This document shows, piece after piece, positions 35,362 through 45,333 of a DNA stretch of 64,000 bases (positions are counted from its first letter, which is position 1; each line of letters starts with the position of its first letter). A program made the position numbers and the translations under genes. The notes beneath the pieces are model-generated. The model was not told the origin of the DNA and did no database searches. It was given only the letters and a program-made list of their open reading frames with translations. This stretch comes from an uncultured Clostridia bacterium (GTDB lineage Bacteria; Bacillota; Clostridia; Monoglobales; Monoglobaceae). The stretch spans positions 49,909 to 113,908 of the forward strand of contig CANQQJ010000004.1 in NCBI GenBank assembly GCA_947625905.1, given 5' to 3'.

Positions 35362-35588
35362 GTTAGCCAACGTAGAGACTAGTGATTAGTAAATAGCGAA
35401 TATGTCTCCCGCAAAACGCCAACGAAGTGCATTTTGCGGGAAAAGGAACAATCGCGGAGCGATGAGAAAAAATCGCCTGCGATTTTTTTGATAAGCGGCG
35501 CGTATTGTGCCGCAGTGAGCACAAAAGCAATATGACCGCCCTCGGCTAAAGCAGCGGTCATATTCTATGACTATTAACTTTGGCTAAC
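35362..35588. repeat. Hairpin-array element bounded by a 9-bp inverted repeat
   Basis: GTTAGCCAA (35362-35370) and TTGGCTAAC (35580-35588) bound a 227-bp stretch with no gene. Inside are a module C tag (about 35369-35402), a CCCGCAAAA/TTTTGCGGG hairpin (35408-35440), a perfect AAAAAATCGC hairpin (35467-35488) and an 11-bp AATATGACCGC hairpin (35529-35564). A further GGAATCG/CGATTCC hairpin lies outside at 35617-35638. The rest of the recA-adhesin gap, 35218-35361, is AT-rich with nothing recognised. Confidence 0.7.
35467..35488. terminator. Terminator-like bidirectional hairpin
   Basis: A perfect 10-bp stem of AAAAAATCGC with its complement and a 2-nt centre ends in a run of seven T on plus and six T on minus. 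It lacks an obvious gene to terminate, because both flanking genes are on the minus strand and the adhesin has its own terminator. Confidence 0.45.
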
Positions 35589-35695
35589 CGTTTAACGGTT
35601 CCCTTTTGTGCGTTTGGGAATCGTCTTTTGGCGATTCCTTTTCGCATTTTTATTATATATTATTATTTTGTTTTTGTCAAGCTTTATTTAACGCA

Positions 35696-35726
35696 AAAAA
35701 ATCTCCCCGGGTGGGGGAGATTTTTT
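35696..35726 (-). terminator. Rho-independent terminator of the giant adhesin gene
   Basis: A 13-bp stem (AAAAAATCTCCCC and its complement, 5-nt loop) lies just past the stop codon. The T run follows on the minus strand, and the A run makes it active in both directions. Confidence 0.85.
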
Positions 35727-35729
35727 ATC

Positions 35730-38700
35730 TCAGTGATTCTTCACTCTGTCGATTATCGCCGCGGCTTCGGCTCTGGTGGAATTATCCTTCGGTCTGAACA
35801 TTCCGTTGTCTCCGGTCAGGATTCCCTGCTCGGTGAGTCCGTTCACGTACGGCAGCGCGTACGCCTCGATCAAGGCCGCGTCGCTGTATTCCGCCGCGTT
35901 CTCGGATGTCCAGTTCATCTGTCTGCCGATTATCGCCGCGATCTGCTCGCGGGTGATGTTGTCGTTCGGGCTGAACGTGGTCTCGCTTGTTCCCAGAACG
36001 ATTCCGGCTTCGGTCGCCGCTATTACGTAGGGCGCGTACCAGTCGCCGGCAGTTACGTCCGCGAATTTCGAATCCGTGCTCTGCGCCGTCAGGCCGAACA
36101 GCATGGCCGCCATCTTGGCGAATTCCGCTCTGGTCACGTTGTCGTCGGGAACGAACATCGTGGGCGTCTCGCCGTTGATTATACCCATGTTGTAGAGGTC
36201 CATGATGTAGCTGTATGCCCAGTGGCTTACGGGTACATCCTCGAATACTGTCGTCGTTACGGGATTCGAGGTCACAGTTGTGTCGGGCGCATTTGTCGCG
36301 CTCGGCGCGCTTGTCGATCCCGGCGCGGCCGTGGCCGTGGGCTTGGGTGTGGCGTTGCCCGTTCCGAACGATCCGCCTCCGATGCCGCCGCCTCCTCCGT
36401 ATGACGGTCTGCGCGTGGGCGTAGGCTTGGGCGTTGTGTCGGGCTCGCTCGATGCCTCGGGCACGCCCGTCACGTTGATATCAAATGTGTACGAGTTTCC
36501 GTTTTCGTCCTCGATAACAACGGTATTTGCGCCGTTGCCCAGCTTGGCGAGGAACTCGGGCGTGAATTTGATCACTCCGTCCTCAACCTTGTAGTCGACT
36601 CCGTTGACAGCAACAACACCGTTAACGGTTACCTGCTTTACGCTCGCCGCCGTATCGGGCAGTTTGACGGTAACATCCTTGGGATCAGCCGCGTCATACT
36701 TCTGATCTTCGAGAGGCTCCGCCGTGGGCGCCGCTGTCGGCTCGGCCGTGGGCTCGGTCGTGGGCTCGGTCGTGGGCTCGGTTGTCGGCTCAGTCGTAGG
36801 CTCAGTCGTGGGCTCGGTTGTCGGCTCGGTCGTGGGCTTGGTTGTCGGCTCGGTCGTGGGCTCCGACGTAGGCTCCGTTGAAGGTTCGCTCGAGGGCTCG
36901 GTCGTGGGTTCGGTCGAAGGCTCCGTCGAGGGCTCGGTCGAAGGTTCACTCGAGGGCTCGGTCGAAGGCTCGGTCGAAGGCTCTGTTGAAGGTTCGCTCG
37001 AGGGCTCGGTCGAAGGCTTGGGAACTTCTGCGCAGGTCGCCGTATAGGTGATGGTATAATTTTCATCACTCGCTACGCCTTCGCCCCACTCAGCCGCCTT
37101 AAATCCGTCGTCGGGAGTAACTTCGGGCTTTGTTGTTGTAAGCGCATTTGCATCCTCAACAGACGCGGCATAGAGACCGCTGTCTATTTCTGCAGCTTCG
37201 CCGTCGAACGTGCCGCCTACAGCCTTGTACATGATCTTGTAAACTTTGATCTCCGCTGTGTCGTCGGGGTTGGTATCTCCGGTCTTTGTAACGGTCACGG
37301 TGTACTTGCCCTGATAATTCTCGGTCGGGATATTATTAGTTTCCACACCGTCCTGCCATGCGGGAGTGAAGTACGCGACACCGCCTTTGGTGGCAGTTGT
37401 CATTGTAGTAGTGTAAGACTCCCCGCTGTCCTTGGTGAACTTCACCGTGTAGGACTTGCCCTCGGCATTGGCCGGGTCTATCTTTAACGCCGCATAGAAT
37501 GTGTTGTCTACACAGTCTGTGATCTGTTTGCTTCCCGTTACGTCCTTTATTTTATCCATAAGGCCGTTGAGGAGAGTGTTGCCCTTGCCGCCTTTGGCAT
37601 CGGAGATAAATCCGGTACCGTTCTCGACAAACGAAGCCGCTCCGTAGGTGTCAACATCACTCAGGTCGATCGAGTATGTAAAGCTAGTCTCTGTTGCAGG
37701 ATCATTATCCCAATCAACAATAACGGTGTATACTTTATTTTCCGCTGAAGGATCAGCATCAAAGTAGATTATAGCGCCCTTTGCTCCTGCAATTTCCTGA
37801 AGATCGTCGAATGTTGAATGGCCCACAGGTTCATTGTTAATGGTAACGCTGTACTCCTTACCGGTGTCGGTTTGAACGCTTGTGGGAGCTTTGATCTCAA
37901 TACCGAACCAATAGCCGTCTATGCCTGCGGCGTTCTTGTGCTTTTTGAGATCTCCCACCGTGCCTTTGATATTGTAAACCGTCTTACCGTCTTCGCCGGT
38001 TGTAATGCCGACAAATTGCGCTGTGGGCTGTTTTGCAGGCTCTGTTATCGTGCCGTCCTCTGTGCGGTCAACGATCTTCGCCGCCGCTACAACGGGAGCC
38101 TCTACCTCCGTGCTGAGCAGTTTGTCAACCTTAGCTGTTTTAACGTCCTCGGGAACATTTACATCGGTTCCGGATTCTGCGCCGAGCTTACCGCTGATAG
38201 TATAATCACCGAGAGCAAAGTTCTTCGGGTCAAGCTGGTCACCGCCGAGCTGAGCAGGATTCAGGAATGATGTCGCGTAACGCGGTGAAGTTCCCGAGCA
38301 TGTGTCGGTGTATGTTTTTCCGTTGGGAGCGGTGAGAGTGATATTGACTGTTTCGTCGGCCTTCAGCGCTCTATTGAAGCACCAATAGAATGTCGCGTCG
38401 TTCCAGTCTCCGCAGTTATACTCGATACCGCGCTCGGATTTATATTTGCCGCCGTCCTTTACGTCCGAATCCATAGTGGCAATATATCCGAAATCAATGA
38501 TCGCCAAAGCTTCACCTGCTTCGACCGCGCCTGTAACGGGGTCAACGGCGTTATCACTGCCAACGTACTGGCTAACTGTAACATCAGCCTCTTTCACTTC
38601 GCCTTCGCCCTTGGTAAAGGTGCCGCCTGTTACAAACTTGCTTGTCTTAAGCGTGTCATTATCCACGCTTACAGCCGATTCAACGCCCTCGAACGTACCG

Positions 38701-41603
38701 CCTTCAACATCAAATGTGAACTTGGCGTCGTTGCCGTCTGCGGGTGTACTCTGATACAGCGCTGTGCCGCCGGAAATTGTTCCGCCCGTGACTGTTAATT
38801 CAATTTGCTGATTTCCGTAAGGAGCTATACCGATACCCGCATTAGAGGTTACCGGGCCGCCTCCCTGAGGAGTTTGACCTGTCGCTGTTTTATCTGTGCC
38901 GCCGGAAATTGTTCCTCCTTCAACTGTCAGCTTACCGCTGCGGACTTCTATACCGGTTTTTGCGCCCTTGATCACGGTGCCTTCGCCGCTGATCGTAACC
39001 TCAGCACCCTTGCCGGGGAGATACATTGCCGTGCCTTCCGAGCTTGTAAGCGTACCGCCGGAAATAGTGATTGTCTGCTTATCAGTATACTGTTCTGCAG
39101 CGTTCGAGCTTCCGTTTGTATAAACCGCGCTTTCTTTTGCTTCAATTGTGCCGCCCGTTATAGTAAGCTCATTGGTGCCACTGTTGCTAACTCCTATACC
39201 ACGGACTGTTTTAATGGTTGCGCCTTCTTCGATTATAACCTTACTTGGCGTGCCGCTTCCACCGTTCTGTGAGTAAATCGCGGTCACTGCGTTACTGTCA
39301 TCACTCGCATGGGCGACGTTCTGCGTGATTGTTCCACCGCTGATTTTCACCTCACCGCCGGAATCTGCTACAACAAGCGCATCGCTGCCGGTAATCGTGC
39401 CGCCGGTTATGATCAATTTGCTGCCTGCGCCCGTAGCTGCCATAGCCGCGTTATCTTTCGGCGAAGTTAATTCTGCTGTAAATTCGCCGCCCGCAATAGT
39501 AATAGATCCGCCATTAGCAGCCGTAACGCTATGCTTCTTATCCAGTGCAAACTTACCGCTTTCGATTATGATCGCCGCGGTTTTGCCGTCTGCCTTGATC
39601 ATTGCGCCGGCATTTTGATCTATTGTGCCGGGTGCTGTAACCCCGCCGGTTGTTCCTTTTACGGTAAGGCTGCCGCCTATAACATTAAGCACTGTGCAGC
39701 CCTCTCCGGTGCGGGTAATGCTGTATTCGCCCAAATCAATTGTCAGCGCGCCGGTTTTATTAATAGTGATATATGACGAGGTTTCAACATTCTTAAGCAA
39801 CTTGATTGTGTCGCCGTTACCGGCAGCTTCAAGCGCTTTTGCCAGAGTTTCATATTGCACGTCATTTAATGTAACCTCTGCATTTTCTCCGCTATATGTT
39901 ATGCCGTTGTCGGTATATGTATAACCATCAGCGAGGAACTGATTTACAGCGTCTTCGGATTTTTGTGTTCCTTCTCCGGTCGTAAATGTACCGCCGGATA
40001 TACTAAACGGGTTGTCTTCGGGCTTAACTTTATCGCCGTCAGGCTGTACCTCCTGTGTGCCTTTGCACGCAGCCAAAGTCTTGCCGCCAACTGCGGTTGC
40101 CTTTACAGTCGCGCCGTCACTGATTGTAACGTGCGGCTGACCCTTTTCCTGCTCGGGATAACCCGCGTTGTCAACGGTAATGCCCGCTGCCGGAACCGGA
40201 TTCAGCGCGTCGCCTACGCTGATTTGAGTAGAAGATGGTGCTGTGGCTGTAATTGTACCGCCCTGCACATCAACATCGCCGCCGCGGACTACGATACCCG
40301 CGCCGCCTTCGATTTTAGTAGTCGCGCCGCTTATCGTCCATGTGCCCGCAGGCGCATAAATAGCACACGAACCACTTCCGCCGGTGATTGTGCCGCCGGT
40401 AATGTTAATCTTCGCGCCTACACTTGTGTTTTCGCTGTCTTCTTTGCTGCCGTTGGTGCCTACAGCGAAGCCATCTGACGACGTGATTGTACCGCCGCTA
40501 ATGTTCAGCGTTCCGTTTTTATAGACATCTATTGTGTCTTGAATTTGTGCTTGACCTTGGATGTTCAGTTCACATTGCGTTCCTTTTACCTCCAACAGAC
40601 CTACACCTTGATCACCGGTTCTGCTTATTACAGCGCTTCCTCCGATCGTTGCCGTGGCGTTGGTGTCATCCCCATTTTTTCCTACACTAACCGCCGGTCC
40701 TCCGACTGTTGTAATCGTACCTCCGGTCATTTCAAAAGAACTGTTAGCAATTACATAGACTGCGGAGAGCTTGTCATTAGCCTTGCCAACAATCGTGCCG
40801 TTCGTAACCGTTGCTTTGGAACTACCTTGTTTTCCATCCACCTGCATGCAGACACCATCGGATGTGATTGTACCGCCGGACATATCAAGCGTAGAAGCGC
40901 CCATTACAACAACCGCCGGCTCTATATCTGTACTGGTGCTGACTATGTCCGCACTTTCTGATATGTTCGCACTTGATTCTTTCTGCAAATATAAGCAGTA
41001 TTTATTTGAGTCAAGTTTGCCGCCGCTCATCTCAAAACGATCGTTTTCGGTGACAAGAACACATTCAGGAGTATTTTCCGCTTTTTTAATCGTGCCGCCG
41101 GTGAGTTTTACAGTAACTGCTTTCTGACTATCGCTAACCTGAATAGTCGGAAATGTCGTACCACCCGCCTGCGTTATATATCCGTCTGTGCCGGTAATGG
41201 TAACATCAGACATGAGTATCAAGGTGCAATCGTTTTGAAGTGTAATACTATGATTGGCGAGGTCAAGCGTTAAATCCTGCGGAGCGTTGATATAAAGGTC
41301 GCTTAAATCAGTAATATTATCTTTCAGCGTGACTTTATTATTGGCAGCCTCAGCCTTTCCGGTTCCTCCCAGAGCCTCAACCACATCCTCCGCACTCGTA
41401 CACGGATTTGAGCTGCTGCCTATAGCGCCCGCTTCCATAAGCATTATTCCGTCAGCCTGTGCAATCGGCTTGCTTTCGACTTCTGTTGCGACTGTCGGAT
41501 TCTTGTCTGCCGGTTCCGCCGCCGCGCTCTCGGCAAAAACAGCCGGAACTGTCGTCAGGACCATGCATAAAGCAAGGATCATGGACAATAACTTTTTCTT
41601 CAT
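35730..41603 (-). CDS. Giant SLH-anchored beta-helix surface protein (adhesin-like)
   Basis: This 1957-residue secreted protein has a signal peptide (1-24, ending VFA). A very long region (about 80-1030) of short repeats rich in GGTI, TISGG and TVKG follows; these are typical rungs of right-handed beta-helices in pectate-lyase-like and adhesin proteins. A region of Ig-like folds covers about 1040-1510. A Pro/Thr/Ser/Glu linker with tandem T-E-P units covers about 1520-1620. One X2-type Ig domain (about 1630-1700), a second Pro/Thr linker with a Gly-rich patch and three SLH domains (about 1786-1957) close it. SLH domains should bind wall polymer, so the helix projects outwards. No catalytic motif was seen. 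The ATG follows GGGAGAC and a consensus promoter. Confidence 0.9.
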   Translation of the reverse strand: MKKKLLSMILALCMVLTTVPAVFAESAAAEPADKNPTVATEVESKPIAQADGIMLMEAGAIGSSSNPCTSAEDVVEALGGTGKAEAANNKVTLKDNITDLSDLYINAPQDLTLDLANHSITLQNDCTLILMSDVTITGTDGYITQAGGTTFPTIQVSDSQKAVTVKLTGGTIKKAENTPECVLVTENDRFEMSGGKLDSNKYCLYLQKESSANISESADIVSTSTDIEPAVVVMGASTLDMSGGTITSDGVCMQVDGKQGSSKATVTNGTIVGKANDKLSAVYVIANSSFEMTGGTITTVGGPAVSVGKNGDDTNATATIGGSAVISRTGDQGVGLLEVKGTQCELNIQGQAQIQDTIDVYKNGTLNISGGTITSSDGFAVGTNGSKEDSENTSVGAKINITGGTITGGSGSCAIYAPAGTWTISGATTKIEGGAGIVVRGGDVDVQGGTITATAPSSTQISVGDALNPVPAAGITVDNAGYPEQEKGQPHVTISDGATVKATAVGGKTLAACKGTQEVQPDGDKVKPEDNPFSISGGTFTTGEGTQKSEDAVNQFLADGYTYTDNGITYSGENAEVTLNDVQYETLAKALEAAGNGDTIKLLKNVETSSYITINKTGALTIDLGEYSITRTGEGCTVLNVIGGSLTVKGTTGGVTAPGTIDQNAGAMIKADGKTAAIIIESGKFALDKKHSVTAANGGSITIAGGEFTAELTSPKDNAAMAATGAGSKLIITGGTITGSDALVVADSGGEVKISGGTITQNVAHASDDSNAVTAIYSQNGGSGTPSKVIIEEGATIKTVRGIGVSNSGTNELTITGGTIEAKESAVYTNGSSNAAEQYTDKQTITISGGTLTSSEGTAMYLPGKGAEVTISGEGTVIKGAKTGIEVRSGKLTVEGGTISGGTDKTATGQTPQGGGPVTSNAGIGIAPYGNQQIELTVTGGTISGGTALYQSTPADGNDAKFTFDVEGGTFEGVESAVSVDNDTLKTSKFVTGGTFTKGEGEVKEADVTVSQYVGSDNAVDPVTGAVEAGEALAIIDFGYIATMDSDVKDGGKYKSERGIEYNCGDWNDATFYWCFNRALKADETVNITLTAPNGKTYTDTCSGTSPRYATSFLNPAQLGGDQLDPKNFALGDYTISGKLGAESGTDVNVPEDVKTAKVDKLLSTEVEAPVVAAAKIVDRTEDGTITEPAKQPTAQFVGITTGEDGKTVYNIKGTVGDLKKHKNAAGIDGYWFGIEIKAPTSVQTDTGKEYSVTINNEPVGHSTFDDLQEIAGAKGAIIYFDADPSAENKVYTVIVDWDNDPATETSFTYSIDLSDVDTYGAASFVENGTGFISDAKGGKGNTLLNGLMDKIKDVTGSKQITDCVDNTFYAALKIDPANAEGKSYTVKFTKDSGESYTTTMTTATKGGVAYFTPAWQDGVETNNIPTENYQGKYTVTVTKTGDTNPDDTAEIKVYKIMYKAVGGTFDGEAAEIDSGLYAASVEDANALTTTKPEVTPDDGFKAAEWGEGVASDENYTITYTATCAEVPKPSTEPSSEPSTEPSTEPSTEPSSEPSTEPSTEPSTEPTTEPSSEPSTEPTSEPTTEPTTKPTTEPTTEPTTEPTTEPTTEPTTEPTTEPTAEPTAAPTAEPLEDQKYDAADPKDVTVKLPDTAASVKQVTVNGVVAVNGVDYKVEDGVIKFTPEFLAKLGNGANTVVIEDENGNSYTFDINVTGVPEASSEPDTTPKPTPTRRPSYGGGGGIGGGSFGTGNATPKPTATAAPGSTSAPSATNAPDTTVTSNPVTTTVFEDVPVSHWAYSYIMDLYNMGIINGETPTMFVPDDNVTRAEFAKMAAMLFGLTAQSTDSKFADVTAGDWYAPYVIAATEAGIVLGTSETTFSPNDNITREQIAAIIGRQMNWTSENAAEYSDAALIEAYALPYVNGLTEQGILTGDNGMFRPKDNSTRAEAAAIIDRVKNH
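36724..37047 (-). repeat. Coding 12-bp tandem repeats (T/S-E-P linker)
   Basis: Within the adhesin gene, units of GGCTCGGTCGTG type (plus strand) repeat about two dozen times with single-base variation. They encode TEPT, TEPS and SEPS units. The 12-bp period preserves the frame if copies are gained or lost. The opposite strand is open as well, giving an artefactual Val/Gly/Ser frame. Confidence 0.9.
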
Positions 41604-41701
41604 AATAAATTGTGTCTCCCTTCATTGATTGTATATATTTTATTTATTTATTTTTTTCAATAAGTAATAGTGTGTATCAGTAAAACCTCTAAAGTCTGTT
41701 C

Positions 41702-41730
41702 ATTATATCACGCTTTCGGGCAAGCGTCAA
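41702..41730 (-). promoter_or_regulatory. Sigma-A promoter for the giant adhesin
   Basis: TTGACG (41725-41730), 17 nt, TATAAT (41702-41707) on minus. An imperfect CGCTT..AAAGCG inverted repeat lies in the spacer. The leader to the ATG is about 95 nt. Confidence 0.85.
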
Positions 41731-41785
41731 GTTGAACATATGAAAATCAGAGTTTTCAGCATTTTTTCGTCAATACCGCCAAATA

Positions 41786-41796
41786 CCCCCCCCCCC
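41786..41796. repeat. Homopolymer tract of 11 C
   Basis: An uninterrupted run of eleven C (plus strand) lies 55 bp upstream of the adhesin -35 box. Tracts of this length are prone to slipped-strand change in replication and also to sequencing error. Confidence 0.9.
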
Positions 41797-41866
41797 GATT
41801 CGATTTTCTGTTTGTACAGTTACACAAGTACAAAAAATTGCAAATCAATTCCCATTCTGCCTCCTC

Positions 41867-42108
41867 CTCAGGGGCGCCGCCCCATATTTGCCTCCTCCCG
41901 GGAGGAGGTGGATTTTCGCCGAAGGCGAAAAGACGGAGGTGGGAACGTAGGGACTAGGAACTAGGCTCCCCCCTCAGCCGCCTTTCGGCGCCAGCTCCCC
42001 CGAGGGGGCGCCTATCCTAAACTGCCTCCGCCCATGAGGCGCCGCCCCATATTTGCCTCCTCCCGGGAGGAGGTGGATTTTCGCCGAAGGCGAAAAGACG
42101 GAGGTGGG
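41867..42108. repeat. Interspersed hairpin-repeat cluster upstream of the adhesin
   Basis: Two module D copies lie at 41891-41943 and 42056-42108 and are identical over their shared core. Each is preceded by a GGCGCCGCCCCATATTTG tag. Between them lie a module C-like tag (about 41944-41964) and module B (about 41967-42012). The second D copy ends exactly at the stop codon of the DUF559 gene. The remaining gap 41731-41866 holds only the C tract and AT-rich sequence. Confidence 0.85.
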
Positions 42109-42465
42109 CTAAACTCTCTCTTTTATCCTCTCATCTATCACTCGGCACACGGCCTCAAAGTTTTCGTCTATATCCCTATTTGAAAATCGAATAACCTCAA
42201 TTCCGTACCGCGCAAATGTCCGCGTTCTTTTCTCATCATACTCGTATATCTCATCATTCCGATGCTGCATTCCGTCAACCTCGATCACAAGCTTTGCCGC
42301 GTCGCAATAAAAATCAGCGATGTAGTTTTCGATGACAAATTGACGGTGTACTTTAAACGGATAATTTCTTAAAAATTCATACCACAAATGTCTTTCCTGT
42401 ATAGTCATGTTTTTTCTTAATTCTCTGGCATTGCTTGTGAGGTTTTTATTTTTATGAATATACAT
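42109..42465 (-). CDS. DUF559 (Vsr-like endonuclease fold) protein
   Basis: This 118-residue protein matches DUF559: ARELRKNMTIQERHLWYEFL, then YIADFYCDAAKLVIEVDG with the acidic E-V-D triplet, and RYGIEVIRFSNRDI. The family shares the very-short-patch-repair endonuclease fold and often appears near mobile or repeated DNA; its function is not established. The ATG follows AAAAGGAAA. Its TAG stop abuts repeat module D on one side, and another repeat cluster begins about 30 nt beyond its start, so the gene sits alone inside repeats. Confidence 0.85.
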   Translation of the reverse strand: MYIHKNKNLTSNARELRKNMTIQERHLWYEFLRNYPFKVHRQFVIENYIADFYCDAAKLVIEVDGMQHRNDEIYEYDEKRTRTFARYGIEVIRFSNRDIDENFEAVCRVIDERIKERV

Positions 42466-42493
42466 TATTTTTCCTTTTGATTTTATTTATTTG

Positions 42494-42640
42494 GGGGTTC
42501 CCCCCCTCAGTCAGGCTATCGCCTGCCAGCTCCCCCGAGGGGGCGCCTATCCCATTCTGCCTCGCCCCTTGGGGCGAGCCTGACGGCCAAAGTATGTAAA
42601 ACGTCGTAGGGGCGGACGACTCGGCCGCCCGCCTGCTCCA
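42494..42640. repeat. Interspersed hairpin-repeat cluster downstream of DUF559 start
   Basis: Module B, with a CAGGCTATCGCCTG hairpin, lies at about 42499-42546. A short GCCTCGCCCCTTGGGGCGAGC hairpin region follows near 42560. A diverged module E/A piece with GTAGGGGCGGACGAC..GGCCGCCC lies at about 42590-42632. Confidence 0.8.
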
Positions 42641-43167
42641 AAGGAATTTTGCACAAATACAATTCCTATCAAGCTTTAGGAATTATAACACGATTTTTGA
42701 CCTCTCGCAAGCGTTATTTGAATATTTCGGCCCTTTTTGAAAATTTCTATTTACATTGCATAAAAACCGTTTAAAAAACAAATCACAAATTTAATATTAT
42801 TTTTTGCTTTTTCAGGTCAAATTAGGTATACTGCACAAAAACTGCCCCTTATCTCCGCGATGAGAACCCTCGATTTTTGTATACATTTTACATAAAATAT
42901 ATAATTATATTAATATATGACACTTCCCTGCAATAAAAGAGACGATATCAAAATTTGAAAATTAATTTATTGTTACAGCGTTATAACCGTTATTTTTAAC
43001 ATGTTTATAATAGCGAATATTTTGCCGAAAATTGCCGCTATACAATAAAATCTGATATTAACGCGGAAATTCGTTTTACATTTTTGTTACGCAAATGAGG
43101 ACGAACCGCCCGAAAACCCCGAAGCCGCGCCGGTTGGCGAAGCGCCCGTTATATTACAAAACGAAAA
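42641..43167. other. AT-rich non-coding gap with a gene-tail remnant
   Basis: An AATTCCTA/TAGGAATT inverted repeat near 42661-42685 recalls the outer ends of the palindrome at 22181-22313. From 42690 to 43090 the DNA is AT-rich and I see no gene or RNA. At 43094-43171 a short GC-rich stretch on the plus strand reads NEDEPPENPEAAPVGEAP and a few more residues to a TGA. It looks like the acidic Pro-rich tail of a lost protein. Confidence 0.5.
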
Positions 43168-43196
43168 TTGACAAAATTTTCATCCGGTATTATATT
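43168..43196 (+). promoter_or_regulatory. Sigma-A promoter for the orphan gene at 43310
   Basis: TTGACA (43168-43173), 17 nt, TATATT (43191-43196). The predicted leader is about 105 nt and AT-rich, ending with the AAAAGGGAG ribosome site. Confidence 0.8.
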
Positions 43197-43309
43197 TATG
43201 CTTGCGGAAACTCATATATATTTAATTTGTGTTTGCTATACTTTTGTTATATATCTGTTTTGAAAAAATAAAATTTGATGTTTAACTATACAAAAGGGAG
43301 CTGGTTAAA

Positions 43310-43651
43310 ATGTTTTATGACAGTGGGAAGTTGTTTGACGTTATATCACGCGAAATTGATCTTCCGCAAAGCTGCAAAGCAAAAAACTGTATGGCGGAGG
43401 GATTTCTCAGATACATATATGAATTCACAACTCCCGAAAACAAGAAAATGACGGTGGAATACGCCTTGACCGTGAGCGATGATATCCACGCGCCGTACGG
43501 AATAAAGGCGGTGATGCGCGACGCGGACAACAGGATAGTTGACCGCGGAGAGATCCACCGCAGATACGCGACGCTGTCGGAATGCAGCCTCAGGATGCTC
43601 ATGATGGTCCACGAGGTGATCCTGCCGTGCACTCTCGATTATGTAATGTGA
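43310..43651 (+). CDS. Uncharacterised 113-residue protein
   Basis: I do not recognise this protein. It has no signal peptide or membrane span and looks cytosolic, with mixed alpha-beta character. A strand-rich part, DNRIVDRGEIHRRYATLSE, is followed by a Met-rich helix with LRMLMMVHEVILP. Four cysteines (about residues 22, 27, 87 and 105) are spread out without a metal-motif spacing. It has a near-consensus promoter and a strong ribosome site. The antiporter gene 90 nt downstream has its own promoter, so the two are not obviously linked. Confidence 0.75.
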   Translation: MFYDSGKLFDVISREIDLPQSCKAKNCMAEGFLRYIYEFTTPENKKMTVEYALTVSDDIHAPYGIKAVMRDADNRIVDRGEIHRRYATLSECSLRMLMMVHEVILPCTLDYVM

Positions 43652-43678
43652 GCTATATAAATTCGACCAAATCAGAGA

Positions 43679-43707
43679 TTGACCAAAGGGCAAAAATGTG
43701 GTATTAT
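43679..43707 (+). promoter_or_regulatory. Sigma-A promoter for the K+/H+ antiporter
   Basis: TTGACC (43679-43684), 17 nt, TATTAT (43702-43707), 34 nt before the ATG. Confidence 0.75.
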
Positions 43708-43740
43708 ATAAATTAAGAAAAAACAGAAACGGAGTATATA

Positions 43741-45333
43741 ATGTACACATATCTTTTGCTTGCGGCAATCGTTATGTTTGCCAGTATCTTTCTTCACAGA
43801 CTTTCGGGCAAGCTGGGCGTTCCGGCCCTTCTGGCTTTTATCCTGCTGGGAATGTTGTTCAGCGGCGACGGTCTTATTAAAATTCATTTCGACAACTATG
43901 AATTCGCAGAGGAGATCTGCAGCACCGCCCTTGCGTTTATTATGTTCTACGGCGGTTTCGGAACAAATACCGAGGCGGCAAAGCCCATTGCCGCTCAGTC
44001 TATCCTGCTGTCGTCGGCCGGCGTTATCATGACCTGCGGACTGGTGGGGCTGTTCTGTATGCTCGCCCTTCATATGCCGATTATCGACGCGCTGCTGATC
44101 GGCGCGGTGATAAGCTCGACCGACGCGGCGTCGGTGTTCTCGGTGCTGCGCTCAAGACGCCTGAACCTGAAATACAACACCGCCTCTATGCTTGAGATAG
44201 AGAGCGGCAGCAACGACCCGTTCGCGTATATGCTGACAGCGATACTGCTCTCGGTCAAAGCCGGGGTCGGCGGCGCGGGCGCGGTCTTATACACGATATT
44301 CGCCCAGCTGTTCTACGGCGGCATGGCGGGAATCATCATCGCGGCCGCCTCGGCGTGGGTGCTCAAGCGCACGCGGTTCAGCGCTCCGGGCTTTGACAAC
44401 GTGTTTATGTTCGCGATAGTTATACTCTCGTTCGCGCTGCCCGAGATCGTCAGCGGCAACGGATTTTTGTCCGCCTATATCGTGGGCTTGGTTCTGGGAA
44501 ACGCGGGCATCAAAAACAAGCGCAGTCTCGTGCCATTTTTTGACGGAATAACAAGCATAATGCAGATGTGCATATTTTTCCTGCTGGGTCTGGTGTCGCA
44601 CCCGTCGCAGATACCGCAGGTGCTTCCGGTCTCGATCGCTATCGCGCTGTTTATGACGTTTATCGCCAGACCCGCCGCGGTGTTCCTGCTGCTGGCGCCC
44701 TTTAAAAGCAAGCTTAATCAAATGCTGATGGTGTCCTGGTCGGGTCTGAGAGGCGCGGCCTCGATCGTGTTCGCGGTCATGGTCATGCTCAGCAACAGCA
44801 CATACGACGTTTTCCATATCGTGTTCTGCGTGGTCCTGTTCTCGATACTGGTGCAGGGCGGACTGCTGGCGCCGCTCGCCAAAAAGCTCAATATGATCGA
44901 CGAGAACGAGGACGTTATGAAAACCTTTAACGACTACTCCGACGAGGTGCCGGTCCAGTTTATAAGATTCAAAATGACCGAAGAGCACCCGTGGACGGGG
45001 CTCAGGGTGCAGGACATCGTTAACCCGCCCGACACCATTCTAGTGCTGATACAGCGGGGCGACGAAAAGATCGTGCCCAACGGCTCAACAAGGATCAAAA
45101 AAGGCGACTATGTGGTGCTTAGCGCCAAGTCGCCGGGCGAGATATCGGGCATACGCCTTTCCGAAAAGACAATAAGAGAGGGCAGCAAGTGGATAGATAA
45201 GCCCATCCGCAAGCTGCCCAACACGGACGATCGTCTGATAATCATGATAAACCGCGACGGAAAAATACTGATCCCCAACGGGGACACGATCATCCGCCAA
45301 AACGACATGCTGGTTATCAACCATTCGGACTAA
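43741..45333 (+). CDS. Potassium/proton antiporter (CPA1, NhaP2/CvrA type)
   Basis: This membrane exchanger has about twelve spans (about 1-395). They include GVPALLAFILLGMLFSGDG, the conserved SSTDAASVFSVLRS and ESGSNDPFAYMLTAIL with the ion-path Asp, and WSGLRGAASIVFAVM. The cytosolic C-terminus (about 400-530) holds two TrkA-C domains, VPVQFIRFKM and KWIDKPIRKLPNTDDRLIIM, which bind nucleotides in relatives. It probably expels K+ or Na+ in exchange for protons in volume or pH control. It has 530 residues. The ATG follows GGAG. It converges with azlD, overlapping by 4 nt at the stop codons. Confidence 0.9.
   Translation: MYTYLLLAAIVMFASIFLHRLSGKLGVPALLAFILLGMLFSGDGLIKIHFDNYEFAEEICSTALAFIMFYGGFGTNTEAAKPIAAQSILLSSAGVIMTCGLVGLFCMLALHMPIIDALLIGAVISSTDAASVFSVLRSRRLNLKYNTASMLEIESGSNDPFAYMLTAILLSVKAGVGGAGAVLYTIFAQLFYGGMAGIIIAAASAWVLKRTRFSAPGFDNVFMFAIVILSFALPEIVSGNGFLSAYIVGLVLGNAGIKNKRSLVPFFDGITSIMQMCIFFLLGLVSHPSQIPQVLPVSIAIALFMTFIARPAAVFLLLAPFKSKLNQMLMVSWSGLRGAASIVFAVMVMLSNSTYDVFHIVFCVVLFSILVQGGLLAPLAKKLNMIDENEDVMKTFNDYSDEVPVQFIRFKMTEEHPWTGLRVQDIVNPPDTILVLIQRGDEKIVPNGSTRIKKGDYVVLSAKSPGEISGIRLSEKTIREGSKWIDKPIRKLPNTDDRLIIMINRDGKILIPNGDTIIRQNDMLVINHSD

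Noticed and set aside
36724..37047. Plus-strand Val/Gly/Ser repeat frame resembling a silk-like protein
   Set aside because: It is the reverse complement of the 12-bp repeats that encode the adhesin linker, and open only for that reason.
41786..41796. C11 tract as pure sequencing or assembly error
   Set aside because: It cannot be excluded, but the tract is outside any gene and placed upstream of a surface-protein promoter, so it is kept as a finding with this caution.
42641..43093. Replication origin or structured RNA in the AT-rich gap
   Set aside because: It is AT-rich but lacks DnaA-box clusters, dnaA or dnaN neighbours, or a conserved fold that I can recognise.
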